NCBI GenBank assembly: GCA_963930775.1
Contig: OZ005700.1
Span: forward strand, 9,248,609 to 9,312,608
Length of the DNA: 64,000 nt
Direction of reading: 5' to 3'
Origin: Cliona cf. orientalis
Lineage: Eukaryota; Porifera; Demospongiae; Clionaida; Clionaidae
Part shown: piece after piece, positions 1 to 13,100 of the stretch
How the letters are laid out: each line of letters opens with the position of its first letter
How positions within the stretch are numbered: the first letter of the stretch is position 1
Program-made: the position numbers and the translations under genes
Notes under the pieces: model-generated
The model's input: the letters and a program-made list of their open reading frames with translations, nothing else
Database searches by the model: none
Told to the model about the DNA's origin: nothing

Positions 1-306
1 TCCAGTGTAGATCGTATCATCATAGCACATGTACAAGTACTAGTGTTTTTACCGTCTCCTGACATGTAGAAATCGTCCCCCGATCCATTTCTTTTGAAGC
101 AGTTACCCATTCACAGTACAGACGTGATATTGACTTTTGACAGCACTGATGGATCCACAGTCAGCAAACGGAAATGAACGCGAACAGCAGATCCACTTTT
201 GTTTGTGCATGTGACACAATGTCATGCAGTAAAGGTCAACGGTCAATCATATTAACCCGAAAGTCACGAAATTTATTATTTTCTAGGAGGCACGTTGCAA
301 GACAAG
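1..306. other. Upstream region of BRD8, no gene seen
   Basis: No supported coding exon is seen here. The region lies upstream of the proposed first BRD8 exon and probably contains its promoter and 5' UTR. An upstream gene could end outside the window. Confidence 0.4.
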
Positions 307-3300
307 ATGACAGCTACAACATCGACAGGTTTGAACTGATCTTCCCTCTGACTCTCTTACCTTAACGTCTCCTCCCTCTACGCACACACACTCGTGAGTA
401 GCCAAGGGAAGCATCGCCGAGTGGACAATCAGAGAACAACTGATCCTAGCATCAGCGGTGCAGAGGAGCGGAGACCAGAACTGGTGAGTCCCCAGATCTA
501 AGATCTAACTAATCCTTTCACCTAAATATCTATGTTAAATGGTCAGGGTGTCAGTGAGCAGGGCGGTGAAGCCACTGGTCGATGATGTGAGACCAGCTGA
601 CTATTTCTCTCAGAAGAACTGTGCCCTCCAGTACTCGACCATGCTGGACAAGGCGGGCACTCCAAAGAGGAAGAGAACCAGCGATGGAGCCCCTGAAGTT
701 GGTGAGATAATTAAATACCACAGCTCATTTGATAGAGAGGAAGTCGATTGTTTTGTACTTCTTTTTAGTTGAGACTGCTGAGCAGCAGATAGTGAGGCAA
801 CTGACTGAGAAGAGAATCAATGAGTTGAATGTGTCTATCCAGCAGACCAAGGAGGAGTACCTGTAAGAATGGCTGAATAGACATAACTAATCAAGCTTCA
901 ATGGGCTGTGTGGTTTGCAGAGCTCTGAAGAAGGAGATTGAGCAAATTGAGAAAGGAGAGTTGGATGACAAGATCCCAGAGATGTGGCAGCAGATCAATG
1001 CGTAAGATAATCTTTCTCAATAACTGTTCACACATTTTAAATAATTATTCCTCCAGTGATCTTGAAGCAAAGGAGGCAATGGAGAAGAAGAGGGAGACTA
1101 ATTCTGCCTCTGTGAAGCTGAAGAGCCCTCCAAGGCCTGGGAAGCGAAAAAGCAGCCCTCCCCCTCCCGCCAATGTGGGGAAATCCCCCACACAGCTCAA
1201 GCATAGGAAGATGAAGTCGCCACCTCCACCACCTATTGTGATGGAGCAGAACACTTCAGATCCTCAACCAGTGCCAATGGATCTCTGCTCCCCTACTTCA
1301 CCAACGCCAATTCTCACATCTCTAAAGGGGGAGGAGTCAGCTCCACCCACAATACTCAATCGACCTGGCGGAGGAGAAAAGTTGGACATTGTTCAGCCTT
1401 TGCCTTCCAAGTCATCTCGAGCTGGGATTGTTCCTCCATTGAAGCTGCCTCTGGGCGGTGGGGCAGCTGCTACTGGTAAGAAAGACATTCCCAGTGTCAG
1501 TCCAGTATCTGCTACGACCGCTGCCAGTCCAATGGCTAAGCCGTTGCCCGTAGTGATGACTCCAAAAGAGGAGACATTGGGCGGAGTTCCAATGCAAGCG
1601 CCACACCCCTCCACTGAGGGCAACCTACAGCTATCCTCCAATATGCATGTTATTGTGCAGCAGCCAAACATACATGTAGCTCTGCTGGACTCTGGGGAGG
1701 GAAAGAAGCAGCCTTCCCCTCAAGCTGTCTTCAGTCAACAGCCATCTCCAAAGAAGAATGAGGTACAACCACCGCCGCCACCTAGTAGAGCCAGAGAGGA
1801 AGCTGTGGACATCAAAATACCTTCACCAAAGATGTCAGCTCCCAGTGTGAGCATCTCTCCTGTTCCTATCCCTGCTAGTTCCTCGTTAAAGATGGCTGTG
1901 TTTTCTCCTCTGGCTACGAGCACCCCGGCTGTAGCTAGTGCTGCTCCACCTCCCTCCATCACAGCTCCTCACACTATTGCCACCACAGCTGCTGTTGCTG
2001 CTGCTAGAGACAGCCCTACTAAGATGGAGAAGATGGCTGTCAAACAACAAGATATCGCACCCACCACAGCTCCTGTACACGTTGCTGTTACTAAGGATGC
2101 CACACCTACAACTAATGCGACCACACCCACCATGGCTCAGTCTGTGACATTAGTGCAGATGAACATACCTATCACAGCTCCACCGATCACAACAATGCCA
2201 TCTCAACTAGCCACACCCACTACCTCTCAAATCACCACGCCCATTCCAGTTGCAGCTGCCACAGCTCGAGCACCAGAGCCAGTTAGTTCTCTTCCAGCTG
2301 CACCAGAGCTGGTCACTTTTCTCCCAGCTGCTCCAGTGCCTTCAAATATTGCTCCAACTGTTAGTGTACCTGCTGTTGTTCAACTGCCACCGCCGCCTCC
2401 TAGTGCAGCTGCTGGGCCTCCTAGTGCAGCTGCTGGGCCTCCTGCCTCGCTGCCTGTAGTAGCTACCTCGCCTCCCACTGCTGTGGAGTTGCCTCAACCA
2501 CCTCCTCAGAAAATGGAATTGCATCCAACAGCAGTTCAGGCAGTCACCCAGAAGGTGCCTTCAACTCTCCCCATAGCTCAATCCTCGACAAAGACAGTCG
2601 ATACAACTACTACAATTTCTCATCCATCTGTGGAAGCTATCAAGCCTTCTATCTCAGTCCAGCCATCTTCCAAGATGATAGAATCACCTTTCCAAGATAT
2701 TCAGCCGCTTCCTATGGATGTTGATGTTGCACCTACCAAAGAAACATCTTCAATAGTTGCCCCGCCATCTTCCACAGCTGCTCAGGTTCCCCCTGTGGAA
2801 TTGCCCCCTGTGGAGGTGCCCCCTGTGGAGTTGCCCCCTGTAGAGTTGTCCCCTGTGGAAGTACCACCATCTACGAAACCTGAAGTGTTTGAGCCTTCTC
2901 CTAGAACTGCTCCACCAGCAACTAAAGCTGCACCAAAGTTTATTCAAACGACCCTCAAGTTGGCTCAGGGGTCACCAAAGATCACTCAGCCAGCTCCTAA
3001 GGTGACCAAGATGGCCGACTCACCTTCTGCAGCCACCAAGCCCAGTAAGGAAGCTGATGAAACTCCTCTTCCTGAAACACCTCCTCAGGTTGTTGAGGAG
3101 TCTCCTTTAGTGAGTCAGCCATCATCGTCATCAGCAATGGCTGAGCCTGCTAGCACTGCTGCAGCTGTGGTGACATCAACCAAGCCAACTCCACCAGTCA
3201 TATCTCCCTCAGTGCCTGTCCTTCCATCAGTTTCAAAGGCCAAGACTCCCACCAAAGTGAAGCAGCCTTCTGTGGCTACTAGCTCGGGGCTCCTGGGATC

Positions 3301-5238
3301 TCCATCACCTCTACTGTCCACACACACCCCCACACCATCACCATTGGTTACCACGGCGATGAAGGCTCCTCTGGTGTCCAGTGCAGTGAAGTCAATGGAG
3401 GAGAAGGCCGTGGGTGGGATGACTGGAGCACCTCCGACCAAAGGCAGTGAAGAGGTGGTGAAGCCAAAAATCAAACAGGAGAGTAAAACTGTGACAAAGA
3501 AGAGAGAGAGAGAACAAAAGAGATCAATTTCTGAAGAACGAACTCTGGTCAAATCTCCTTCTCGAAAGACAAAGGCCTCTCCTGAAAAGATGGAGACACA
3601 GGAGCCAGGTGAGGGGAGCCGGCCGGGAAGAAAGACTTCTGCTCCAAAACGATCTCCATCCACCTCTCCTTCATCATCAGCCACCTCTGCAAGGACAAGT
3701 GGAGCAGCTGCAGCTGCCAGGGCACCAATATCACCACAACCGGCAAAGAAAGGTAGAGATAGCGCTGTCACTCCAAAGTCACCACCACCAAAGGAGGAGG
3801 AGGAGACCCCTAAAGAAAAGAGTGAGGAGAAAAAAGAGGAAGAGAGAGCTAGTGAAGAAACAACCTCCACTCCTTCTGCCAAGGAAAAGGAAAAAGAACC
3901 AGTGGTATGACATCATAGCTGATTTTTTTTTCTGCATGGGATCATATATTTCTGAATGAAGGAGGAAAGTGCTCTCGATGTGAGTCAGCCACCATCGCAG
4001 GAGAGAGAGAAACCAGCAACATCAGTGAGTGTGATCGCTGACAGTCCAGCTACCCCGGCCACGCCCATCAGCGGAGAGAAGGAGGCGGAGCCAGAGGAGG
4101 GAGGGGAGGTGGAGGAGACGCCAGTGAGGGCGGCTAGGACTGCCAGGAAGACTCTTCAGAGAAGTAAGAAAAGTGAGGATGAAGGTACTGTGTGTGCTTA
4201 GTGATTGTTATCTTTTTTTCCATTGAGGGTCTCGTAAGAGAAAGGTGGATGAGGAGGGTCCCTCGGTTGAGAGCACAGACACGGAGGAGGAGGTTCCCTC
4301 GTCTGCCCAGACATCAGCCGTACCAAGCCCTTCTCCTTCTCTCACGTAAGAAATATTTATGTCAGCAAACTACCTGAGATCATTATCATCTGCATGTTTC
4401 TCCTTGTCAGTGGTGAGACTGATATCGAGACTATTCAAGCTCGCAAGCAGTGGAAGAAAGCCATCATGCTGGTCTGGAGGCACGCAGCACAGCACAAGTG
4501 AGCCCCCCCCCCCCACCCCCCCCCCCCCCACCACACCACCACATGCATGTGCATCAATCATTACACTATGTGTCTGTAGGTATGCGAATCTGTTCCTCCA
4601 TCCAGTGAGGGAGGAGGATGCTCCAGGATACAGGGACCTCATTCTAAGGTGACATTATTTTCATCCCAATTTATGTACATCGTTCAATTTCTCTCTTTTC
4701 TCTAATTATTAGGCCGATGGACCTCTCTACAATCAAAAGAAAAATTGAATCTGGGGTTTGTAAAAATTACTGTTTTTGTATTCTCTCTGACATTATACCC
4801 TCAATGCTCTACAGCAAATCCGAACCGACATGGAGTTCCAAAGAGACATGCTCCTCATGTTCCAAAATGCCTTCATGTACAACAGTTCTGATCATGATGT
4901 CTTCTTCATGGCTCAGTCCATGAAGTCCGATGTCATGGAGAACATTCAGGTCAGCACCTACGAAAAATGAAGGCCGTATGCAGCTTATGAGCTTGTTCCT
5001 TGATATTTATCGTTCCAGGCTTATCTAGCAACGCAGGCTCAGCTGCAGCTGATGGGAGAAGAACCACTGCCTCAGAAGACACTCAGGAGCAGAGAAGGTG
5101 AGGTTCAGTTCTCCTGTCATGAATCATTGTGATGGTATTAATTTGGCTGCAGGCCGTAGAACGGTGGAGAGAGACTTGTATGAGGAGAGTTTGTTTTCTC
5201 CAGCCGCTAAGAAGAGAAGGTTGAAGGGCGACGACTGA
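307..5238 (+). CDS. BRD8: Bromodomain-containing protein 8 (NuA4/TIP60 complex subunit)
   Basis: BRD8 is a nuclear subunit of the NuA4/TIP60 histone acetyltransferase complex and reads acetylated chromatin. Fourteen exons join in frame to 1,373 residues: 307-328, 401-483, 547-700, 769-862, 921-1001, 1057-3904, 3962-4184, 4228-4345, 4411-4497, 4580-4648, 4713-4755, 4815-4949, 5019-5097 and 5153-5238. The N-terminus has the BRD8 SANT-like segment (WTIREQLILASAVQRSGDQN, then VSVSRAVKPLVDD) and a short coiled coil. The C-terminus is a bromodomain (AIMLVWRHAAQHKYANLF, PMDLSTIKRKIESG, FQNAFMYNSSDHDVF). The 2.85-kb sixth exon encodes about 950 residues of Pro/Ala/Ser/Thr-rich, probably disordered sequence, including a short PPVEL/PPVEV repeat, then basic and acidic tails. 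The 22-nt first exon (MTATTST) is inferred from the reading frame and splice sites and is the least certain part. Confidence 0.9.
4502..4531. repeat. Poly-C tract in BRD8 intron
   Basis: Almost uninterrupted run of C, broken only by A, directly after the donor site of the intron inside the bromodomain-coding region. Its length is likely to vary and is hard to sequence accurately. Confidence 0.8.
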
Positions 5239-5364
5239 CAATGATAAATAATATTAATACTCAAATTTTAAAATTTCTCTACGGCTATTTAGTTTGGCAC
5301 TGATCGATGCTGTATATGTGTATGTACTCACACATAATACAATGTCATGACATTGTACAAAACA

Positions 5365-7032
5365 CTATTCTGTTCTGAATCCAATATTGTCTGCTAAACT
5401 CTTGATTAAGACATCTTCGACATGCCATGGCTCTATCCTCACCTGGCAGAGGTGGGAGAGAGAAGTGACTCCTTTCCCCTCCAATCCACAAGGAACAATG
5501 TGATCAAACCAACTCAAATCTGTACTGCAGTTCAGAGCCAGTCCATGGTAGCTCACACCATGGCTGACATGGATACCTGCAGTAAATAGTGGGCAATATT
5601 TAGAATAGTGGTAGGCCTTCATCAAGAAGCATTGTTGTACCGATAGCACAGATTTTGTTAGGTTTTTGTTGGCAGTCGTTGACCCATACCCCAGTGTCAT
5701 CGGTGGTGTAACCATGGTGATCAAAATGAGCTAGGGTAGATATCACAGACTGCTCCAGGCAGTGCACATACTCGCGCACACCTAGCTATACATATGGAGG
5801 GTAGGGAAGGTCATGTGATTATCATGTGATCTGAGTTAACATACAGAGAGTGAGTTTAGATTGAGCACAGGGTAGCAGACGAGTTGTCCTGGACCATGGA
5901 ACGTTGTCAGCCCGCCTCGTCGAACCTATCAGACAAAAATTAATTAATAATTCTAAAGGTGCACGAATGTGTTTAATTTCACTGCTGAAGATACCTTGAT
6001 GACATCAGCTCCTAATCTTCTCAGTTTCTCTCCCTCAGCCTCAAACTCTCTCTGCCTGAGACCAAATGTGTAGACGGGATGATGCTCCAACAGCAAAACT
6101 TCACCATGCTAAATATTTCATGATAATAAGTGTAATTACATGATTTCGAACGTAATTTGGGAAATAATTGCATGAAGGAATATCTAAAGAAATGAGAATG
6201 TGGGACAACATTCTACGTCATTTTGTTGGATGGTGTCCTGCATAGATAGACGATATATCATCATACTTTATTGGATACTGTCTGGCAAAGAACATTAATT
6301 TTTGAATACTGTCCTGCACAAAATATTAATTTTGTTGGATACTGTCTGGCAGAATATTTTGTTGGACAAGGGTAATATCGGTAAAGTTGGTAATGTAGGT
6401 AAAGTTGGTAAAATTAGTACTTGACCAAAAATTTAAATTTGTGCAGGACAGCATCCAACAAAATGATAATTTTATGCAGGATAGCATCTGACAAAAAAAT
6501 AATAACTTTGTGTCGTAGGCCACAGCACGATAAGGGTAACATTGGTAAAGTTGGTAAAGTTAGTAATGTTGGTACTGCCCAATTACATGTAAGGGTTCCC
6601 CCCTTACATGTGTAATTATGAGGTTACAGCTGGTTACAGTAGGCTATGGCAGGTTGCATTAAGTTACAGTCTGTCGTTGCTGTGGCCTACGGCACCAACT
6701 TTACCAACTTTACCAACATTACCCTCTTCGCTGCTGTGGCTGTAACTTACTTTAACCTGCCCAATTACATGTAAGGGTCCACCCTTACAAATGTAGGGGG
6801 ACCCTTACATGCATTTCGGCAGGTTAATAGTAAGACCGTTACTTACTGTAACCTGCCGTAATTTCACAATTACAAATGTAAATTTCAGTGAAGTAACATT
6901 TTTTCTCCTTACGTGTCCAGAGGGAGAGATGGTTTTGTAAGAGCTGGCCAGTGATATCTGTAAGGTGAGTGCCTTGGCATAGCTCACTCTACCCAGCTTC
7001 CTCACCAACACCCTGCACCCGGAACCAGACAT
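5365..7032 (-). CDS. LIPT2: Octanoyl-[ACP]:protein N-octanoyltransferase, mitochondrial (LipB family)
   Basis: Transfers octanoate from acyl carrier protein to lipoyl domains such as GCSH, the first step of mitochondrial protein lipoylation. Five exons (6913-7032, 5995-6108, 5841-5925, 5641-5781, 5365-5576) join to 223 residues. LipB hallmarks in order are [29 protein letters not shown] (substrate-binding RGG...HGPGQ), [13 protein letters not shown] (conserved Lys), [14 protein letters not shown], and IVPCGL with the catalytic Cys. The exon 3 donor must be GTTAAC to keep frame, a weak but usable site. Its start codon lies 141 bp from the divergent WDR11 start. Its 3' end is 126 bp from the BRD8 stop. 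The 0.8-kb first intron is filled with dispersed repeats. Confidence 0.9.
6190..6860. repeat. Composite fold-back repeat cluster in LIPT2 intron 1
   Basis: Several short repeat types are stacked here. Copies of TTTTGTTGGATACTGTCTGGCA-like sequence lie at 6220-6370. TTGGTAAAGTTGGTAA-type units occur at 6371-6417 and 6527-6570. An opposite-strand block of ACCAACTTTACC units follows CCTACGGC at about 6685-6725. TGCCCAATTACATGTAAGGG occurs twice, near 6578 and 6758. The block at 6513-6570 and the one at 6675-6725 are inverted copies, so the region can fold back. Related units recur in the MCMBP and RIM-binding protein introns. Confidence 0.75.
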
Positions 7033-7173
7033 CTCTCAGGGACCCAGAACGGAACGGAACAGAAACAGTAGCTGGATGTGCAGTTCCCTCTCCAATTATA
7101 CGGAAGCAGAAATTTTGAATTTCTGCTGAAAGTGATAGCAGTGGGGAGGGTTTATAGGGGAGAACGATCAGCG
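7033..7173. promoter_or_regulatory. Bidirectional promoter LIPT2 / WDR11
   Basis: Only 141 bp separate the start codons of the divergent LIPT2 (-) and WDR11 (+) genes, so core promoter elements and both 5' UTRs must share or overlap this interval. No TATA box was recognised. The promoter role is inferred from layout. Confidence 0.55.
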
Positions 7174-10100
7174 ATGTCTAGTGCAGCCGGTGCGATCAAG
7201 GTCTCTCCTCAGACCATCCCGGGATCTCTACACCAACAAAACCAGACCGCCTTTGACTGGTAGGTTTGAGCATGATTATACCTCATGCTGGCACCCAGAC
7301 TAATCTATCCCCTCGCTTCCTCTCCCCCTGCCCCCTGCCCCCTGCCCCCTGCCCCCTGCCTGTAGGGGACGGCAAGGCTTGGTGGCTTATGCAGCTCACA
7401 ACACAGTGGTGGTCATTGACCCCCGAAGTATCCAGCCGCTTCAAACTCTATCGGCTCATAAAACGAATGTCATCAAGCTGCGTTGGTCGACGGAGTGTCA
7501 CCACCACACCCTAGCCTCCCCCTACTCCCTCCGTCTGGCCTCGGTAGACACCACCTCCCAATGCATCGTCTGGGACGTCAACCAAGGTGCTGTGTCAGCA
7601 GAATTCAGCCTTGGAACCAAGCCTCTGGTGGACCTACAATGGCTGCACACCAATGTAGGATGATATAGCCACCTAAATTATTTATTCATAAACGCTAGTA
7701 TTCTTCACCGATTGTGTGTTATTGTGCAGGACTCGTGTCGAGATCTCCTAGCCGTAATGCTCACCCCAAGCTCCATCACCATATGGAACGCAAGCACAGG
7801 TACAAAGGTCAGCAGGTTCACCTTCACAGAGACCATCGCCGCTTTTGTTTTTAACCCTTTTCAGCCAGAAAATCTCGTCTGTAAGTCATTATAGTAGAGT
7901 CGATTGATTAAAACATTAATAAATATCCTTATTGCAGTGCTTTCACCAGAGTGTTTCATCTTTATCAATGATTTTAACCCGAGCCGCAACCCCTCAGGAG
8001 GGGGAAAGAAGTTCTATCTCTCAACAGGGGAATCCTCACATCCCCCTCTACCTGGCAGGGGGAAATCCCCTCCATGGCTACAGAGGAAACTACTCTCCAG
8101 CGACCAGCTCAAGTAAGTCATCATGAAGCTAGTCGTCGAGCAATGAAGCCATCCCTCTCCCCTCCCCCCTCCAGAGGTGAGGAGACCATTCCTCTTGCAG
8201 AGTGCATCCAGGTTGCCTTCTCTCAGTCAAACAGACATCATCTCTTTATTGTCTACCCAAAAGAAGTACGTTCCCAGACCTGCTGAAGGCTGTGCTTATG
8301 CCATGTCCTGATACTGCTAGATCAGAGTGCACAATGCTTCCTTGTTCCTTAGTGAAATTATCACAGTCTGTAGTTGTGTGATGTTGGCTGTTGTAGAGTG
8401 CATCCCTTCCTTGTAGGTAGTGATCATGGATGTTGAGATCAAACAGACAGTGGGTGTGGTCAACATAGAGCGCAATGCCTCCCCCTTCCTCCACTTGATG
8501 CCATGTCGCCAGAGAGATCTGCTCTACTGCCTCCATGAGAATGGCTGTGTCAGTGTCAGGGTTCAGCAGCCACTGCAGCTACCAACAGCCATACCAATGT
8601 CTCCGTTTGATACCAAGGTATGACTGGGGTGAAATATTACCTGTGATGGCCATGTACTGTTATCTTAACCATTTTTGCATGTACTGTATTTATGCTAATA
8701 AAACGCAAGATCTAATGAGCACAAGAAAATTCGCATGCTAGGACTTTTCAACATATCTTGATGTAGACGGTGACGACCTTTACCAGAAAATCGTGCGAAT
8801 ATTTTTTAGCTTTAGAATAAACATAGTATGTGCTTCTGAAGCTTGATATAATATATTTGCATTAGCAGAGGCATATACTATAATGCCACTCTGCCACATC
8901 ATTGATACCTTCAGCCGCGTGAGGTTCGCTATGATCTGCATGGTCACTCGGAGCCTCTGAGGATCAGTAAGACCTGCCAAGTCTTCACTGGAGCAGTCTG
9001 CCCCACCTCAGAGAAGAGGGTGGCTGTACTAACTAGCGAGGGAAGAATACTCTTCTGGGACATAGAGTTTGACAAGGTGAGTATAATAATATTATTATTA
9101 TAGCATATGTACTGATCAGATTTATGCAATGATAAGATCAAAACAGAAACAGTTGAGAGATCTAGTCAATATTGTATCTTCCTTGTTTTTTACATGAATG
9201 TAAATGGCAGCAACAGATCAGAACAAACATTACAGCTATGGACACTATGACTATAAGCCCACAGATGACTCCAAGGAGGATGGTTACCCACATGTCATAA
9301 TGCCCTTCCATCTCAAACTGAATATGCAAATAGGGCATTGCTCCTTTCTCGATAGTGGCTAGAGAACAGCTTCTTCTTGCATTAAAACCCAGAGGAAATT
9401 TATGGCTATCCTTGTCGGAGTAGAGGGTGTGGTTAACAAATGCTGAGAGTTGGTTAAAATCAATTGCTTTGATATGATGGGTCACATTATATTCAAATTG
9501 TGCTTGGTATGGCGGTAGAAGAAAGACGATGGTGTAGTAGCCATTGGCCTCAAAGCTGTGCTTGATCAGATCACATGATGGTTCATCACTCTTGTGTGTG
9601 TTGAAGTAGGCAAACTTGTAGAAGGAGTTGCGGATGTTTTCTGGAGATTCTGCACTTTTGAGGTTGTCCAGAACCACCACTTCCAGTCGACCTATCTTTT
9701 TTGCTTGAATAGTTGATTCACAAACTGAGTATGTGATAGAAGAACCAGCAAGGAGGTAGAAGGTGGTTTTATTGATGGAAGAGAGGTCAGTACCAGTGAG
9801 AACATTGGTGAATTCTAGAATAGGTAAATCACTGCACTTGGAGTCAACAATGTACACACCAATCTCGTGGTCAATATCTCCTGGATAGCTGGTATCTTGT
9901 GTGACTGTGATAGACTGGGTGAAGAAATGGTTGAGCTCTGTGAGGATGACTGTGGCATTATCGTGATAAACTGCAGTGTTTGAGTGGTTCATCATGAGAC
10001 TTGTTACATTTACTCCCAGCACGGCCACAGCCAATACTCCCACTAACAACACCAGAATGAGGAGGACGGAGATAAAACACAATTTCCAATGTGACTTCTC

Positions 10101-13100
10101 TGAAGAGATAAATAATATTTATGGGTGGATTATTGAGGTACTTACGGCTGTGAAGTTGGTGAGTGCATTTGACTTACTAGTTGAGTAGATATGAGTGTCA
10201 CCTGCATGTAGTTGTCGATAGCCGTCATTTTGGAGGTCCTGTCTTAGTGTTGAGTATCTGCTACTTTCATTTGTTTTAGAGCTAGCATTGGACCTCCTCG
10301 TAGAATTAGAATACTTGCTGTCTATTTGTATGATGAATGTACAAACAACAGTCTTAAGCATGCTTCTACATAAAATTGATACAAACACTGTTACCTTCAG
10401 TTTCTGGTAGATCATTCTGATGTCGATAATTATGGATATGATCAGTGCATCGACTTGCTCCAGTGATTTCCAAGCCTAATACCAAGCATGTCTGGTCGTC
10501 TTCAGATATTATTTTCTGCTCGAATAGCATTGTAAACAGCTCACATGGTGTTTTAATCATTTTAGGGTTTACCCCTCCAAGAAACGTTTCTGTTGAGTAT
10601 GCTAACAATCGTTTGTAGTGTGAGACATCAAGATCTCTACATATCTCAACCAGGCACTGATAGAAATTGAATAGTCGTAGTTCAGCAGGATCAGTAATCT
10701 CATCAGCTGGGTTGAACTGCTTCGGCTTGTTTATACCAAACATGTCTAATTTTCTCACAGCTCTGAGTCCATGTCTTCTGTGGCCTAGTCTCTCCAGGGC
10801 ATAGATGAATCTGGATAGGAGGGTCTCTTCATTACTGTATTTTCTTTTAAGTTTGTGGTAGAGGTCAGAAGGGGATTCAGTTTCTCTTTCCATCTCTGCC
10901 TGAGTTAAATCAGTTCGCAGTCCCAGCTTCAATATTTCCATGCTACTCTTCTCAATATGTTTGTCAACCTCTAGTACCCACTTGAGCACCTGATTTTTGT
11001 CCCCCTCACTTTGGTCATCATCATCAGCCACAGGATTAATAAATGTTATGTCCTAAAATTAATATTTATCGTATTATGTTCTTGTGAATTGCTGTGGGAC
11101 TTACATCTGAAATGGCCATTGTTAGTAAGGTGTCTTTGCCTGATGGGTTGCTGCTCTGGTTTCACTGTAATAGTTTATCAATAATATTATTATGGAGAAG
11201 AGATGCTATCTTAAATTTACACCTTTGGTATACTTAGGGGACTTCCCCTGGGACCTCCCCTAAGGCATCGCCCAAGATCCTGCATTATTCATGATCCCCT
11301 GGTCCCCTGGTGCTAGTTTGTCAACTGGTAGGTGTACTGAGGCAGCAGCTAGTCACACCATATTCAACATTATTATACATTCTGCACGCTGTGATAAGCT
11401 AAATTTAATGGATGTAAGACATGAATATCAGAGTACATTATACTGGAGAGGAAATTCGTTTTGACGATATGACTTTTTAGTTAAGCAGCAACAGCAGACT
11501 GCTATAGATACTGAAACTGCTAGAATGAAAAATATTTCCATCACAGCTCCAATAGCGAAAGCTGTCATTTCTTTTGTGAGGGTGAGCTGAATGTGGACAG
11601 TCTGCTTTAGAGTGCGAGGACTGTCCTTGATGGCGGCAACAAAACAGCTGTGGGTGGCACCAAACGCAAGGGGAGCTTTGAAGGTGTCTTGATGAACATG
11701 GAGCTTGTCGTTGGTTAGAGCTCTTCCATATAGCTGCTTGGAGTCTATCTCACTAACAGTGAAGGTGGCGTTGTATGTGAAGTTAGCCTTGTGAGTTGGC
11801 GGTAAGAATATGATGGTGTAGTATCCCCACTGATCTAGGAGGAGTGTGCTCTCCTTACACTGCCATTCATCATCACTTCCCATGTGAAAAAATCAAAAGC
11901 CATTATTTGAGAGTCTTTGTACAGTATGACCTCTAGTCGCTCGAGTTCAGTGGCTGTGTAGTTTGTTGTTCCACATACGTTCAAAGTGATGGAAGAACCA
12001 GCCAGAGCATAGAGTATAGTGCCGTTGATTGATGAGAAATCAGCTCCATTGAAGTTGAAAGTGGCTTTGTGTGTAGGGAGGTTGTCGCATGTAGAATCAA
12101 GCTGGTAGACTTCAATGTCACGGTAGAAGTCTCCAATGTGTTTAGTATCTTCAGTGATACTCAGAGAAGATATAAAGAGATGATCAATTTCTGCAAGAAC
12201 CACTGATGAGTTTTCATAACACTTCAGTGTGTCTGTCTGGTGTATTTTGTCCCACTGCACTCCATATGCAATGAGTAGTGCCAAGCAGCTGCAGAGTGCT
12301 ACTAGTCCCAAGAGAGAAAGGACCCCACATCCTGCCAAACACGTGGCCTTAATTAGGTTGCAACTGATCAGGGTGTGCTTACCACATAATATATACGTGG
12401 ATCGTCTCTTTTTCTGTCCATTCTTTTTCCTTGCTTCTTTACTTGTATCTGTTGATCTGGTCTGTTGCTCACTCTCTAGAGCTTATTAGTGTTAAATAAT
12501 TAATTATTTAATAATAGGAGATGATTTACCCTCTGTTGTTTGAAGTGGCTGATTAGTTTCGACATCAGTCACTCTTATCAGTGGTAGGCTCTCTGCTTTC
12601 TCTTTTGAATAGATATAGGCAACACTGACATACACTTGCAGCCACGTACCATGAATTTTACTGATTTCTTACTTGTCTGGTACAAATCTGATGTATCTGT
12701 ATGTACCATTACAGTGAACAAATTCTCTCCGTAATTGTACAGTTGACTTACTTTGAGTCAGGGTAGTGTGTCCAGTGAATGTATTATGCCGTGGCCTCAC
12801 TGAAATGTTGATAAATTAGACATCTGTACACAAACCACTGAACTAATCATTTACTTTCTTCCAGAGCAATGTCAGTGTCAACTGTAGTAGCTGTCTGGGA
12901 CCTTGGCCGTTTCACTATAATTGTGCGTGGATTCATGCATTGTTGAAAAGCAAGGCTAGCTACTACTCACAGAGGTGTGTGGTCCGAAGGCGACTGTCGA
13001 CAGTACAGGAACTGGACCTTGACCTTGAGCATGACCTGGAGCTGCCACTACTCCCTGCACGTGAAGGGAGAAAGAGATGCTTGATGTCCTAATCCACCAT

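Noticed and set aside
174-365. Open frame at the left edge
   Set aside because: It overlaps the proposed BRD8 first exon in another frame and has no resemblance to known proteins.
3115-3882. 255-residue antisense open frame inside BRD8
   Set aside because: It is the shadow of the low-complexity coding exon on the other strand.
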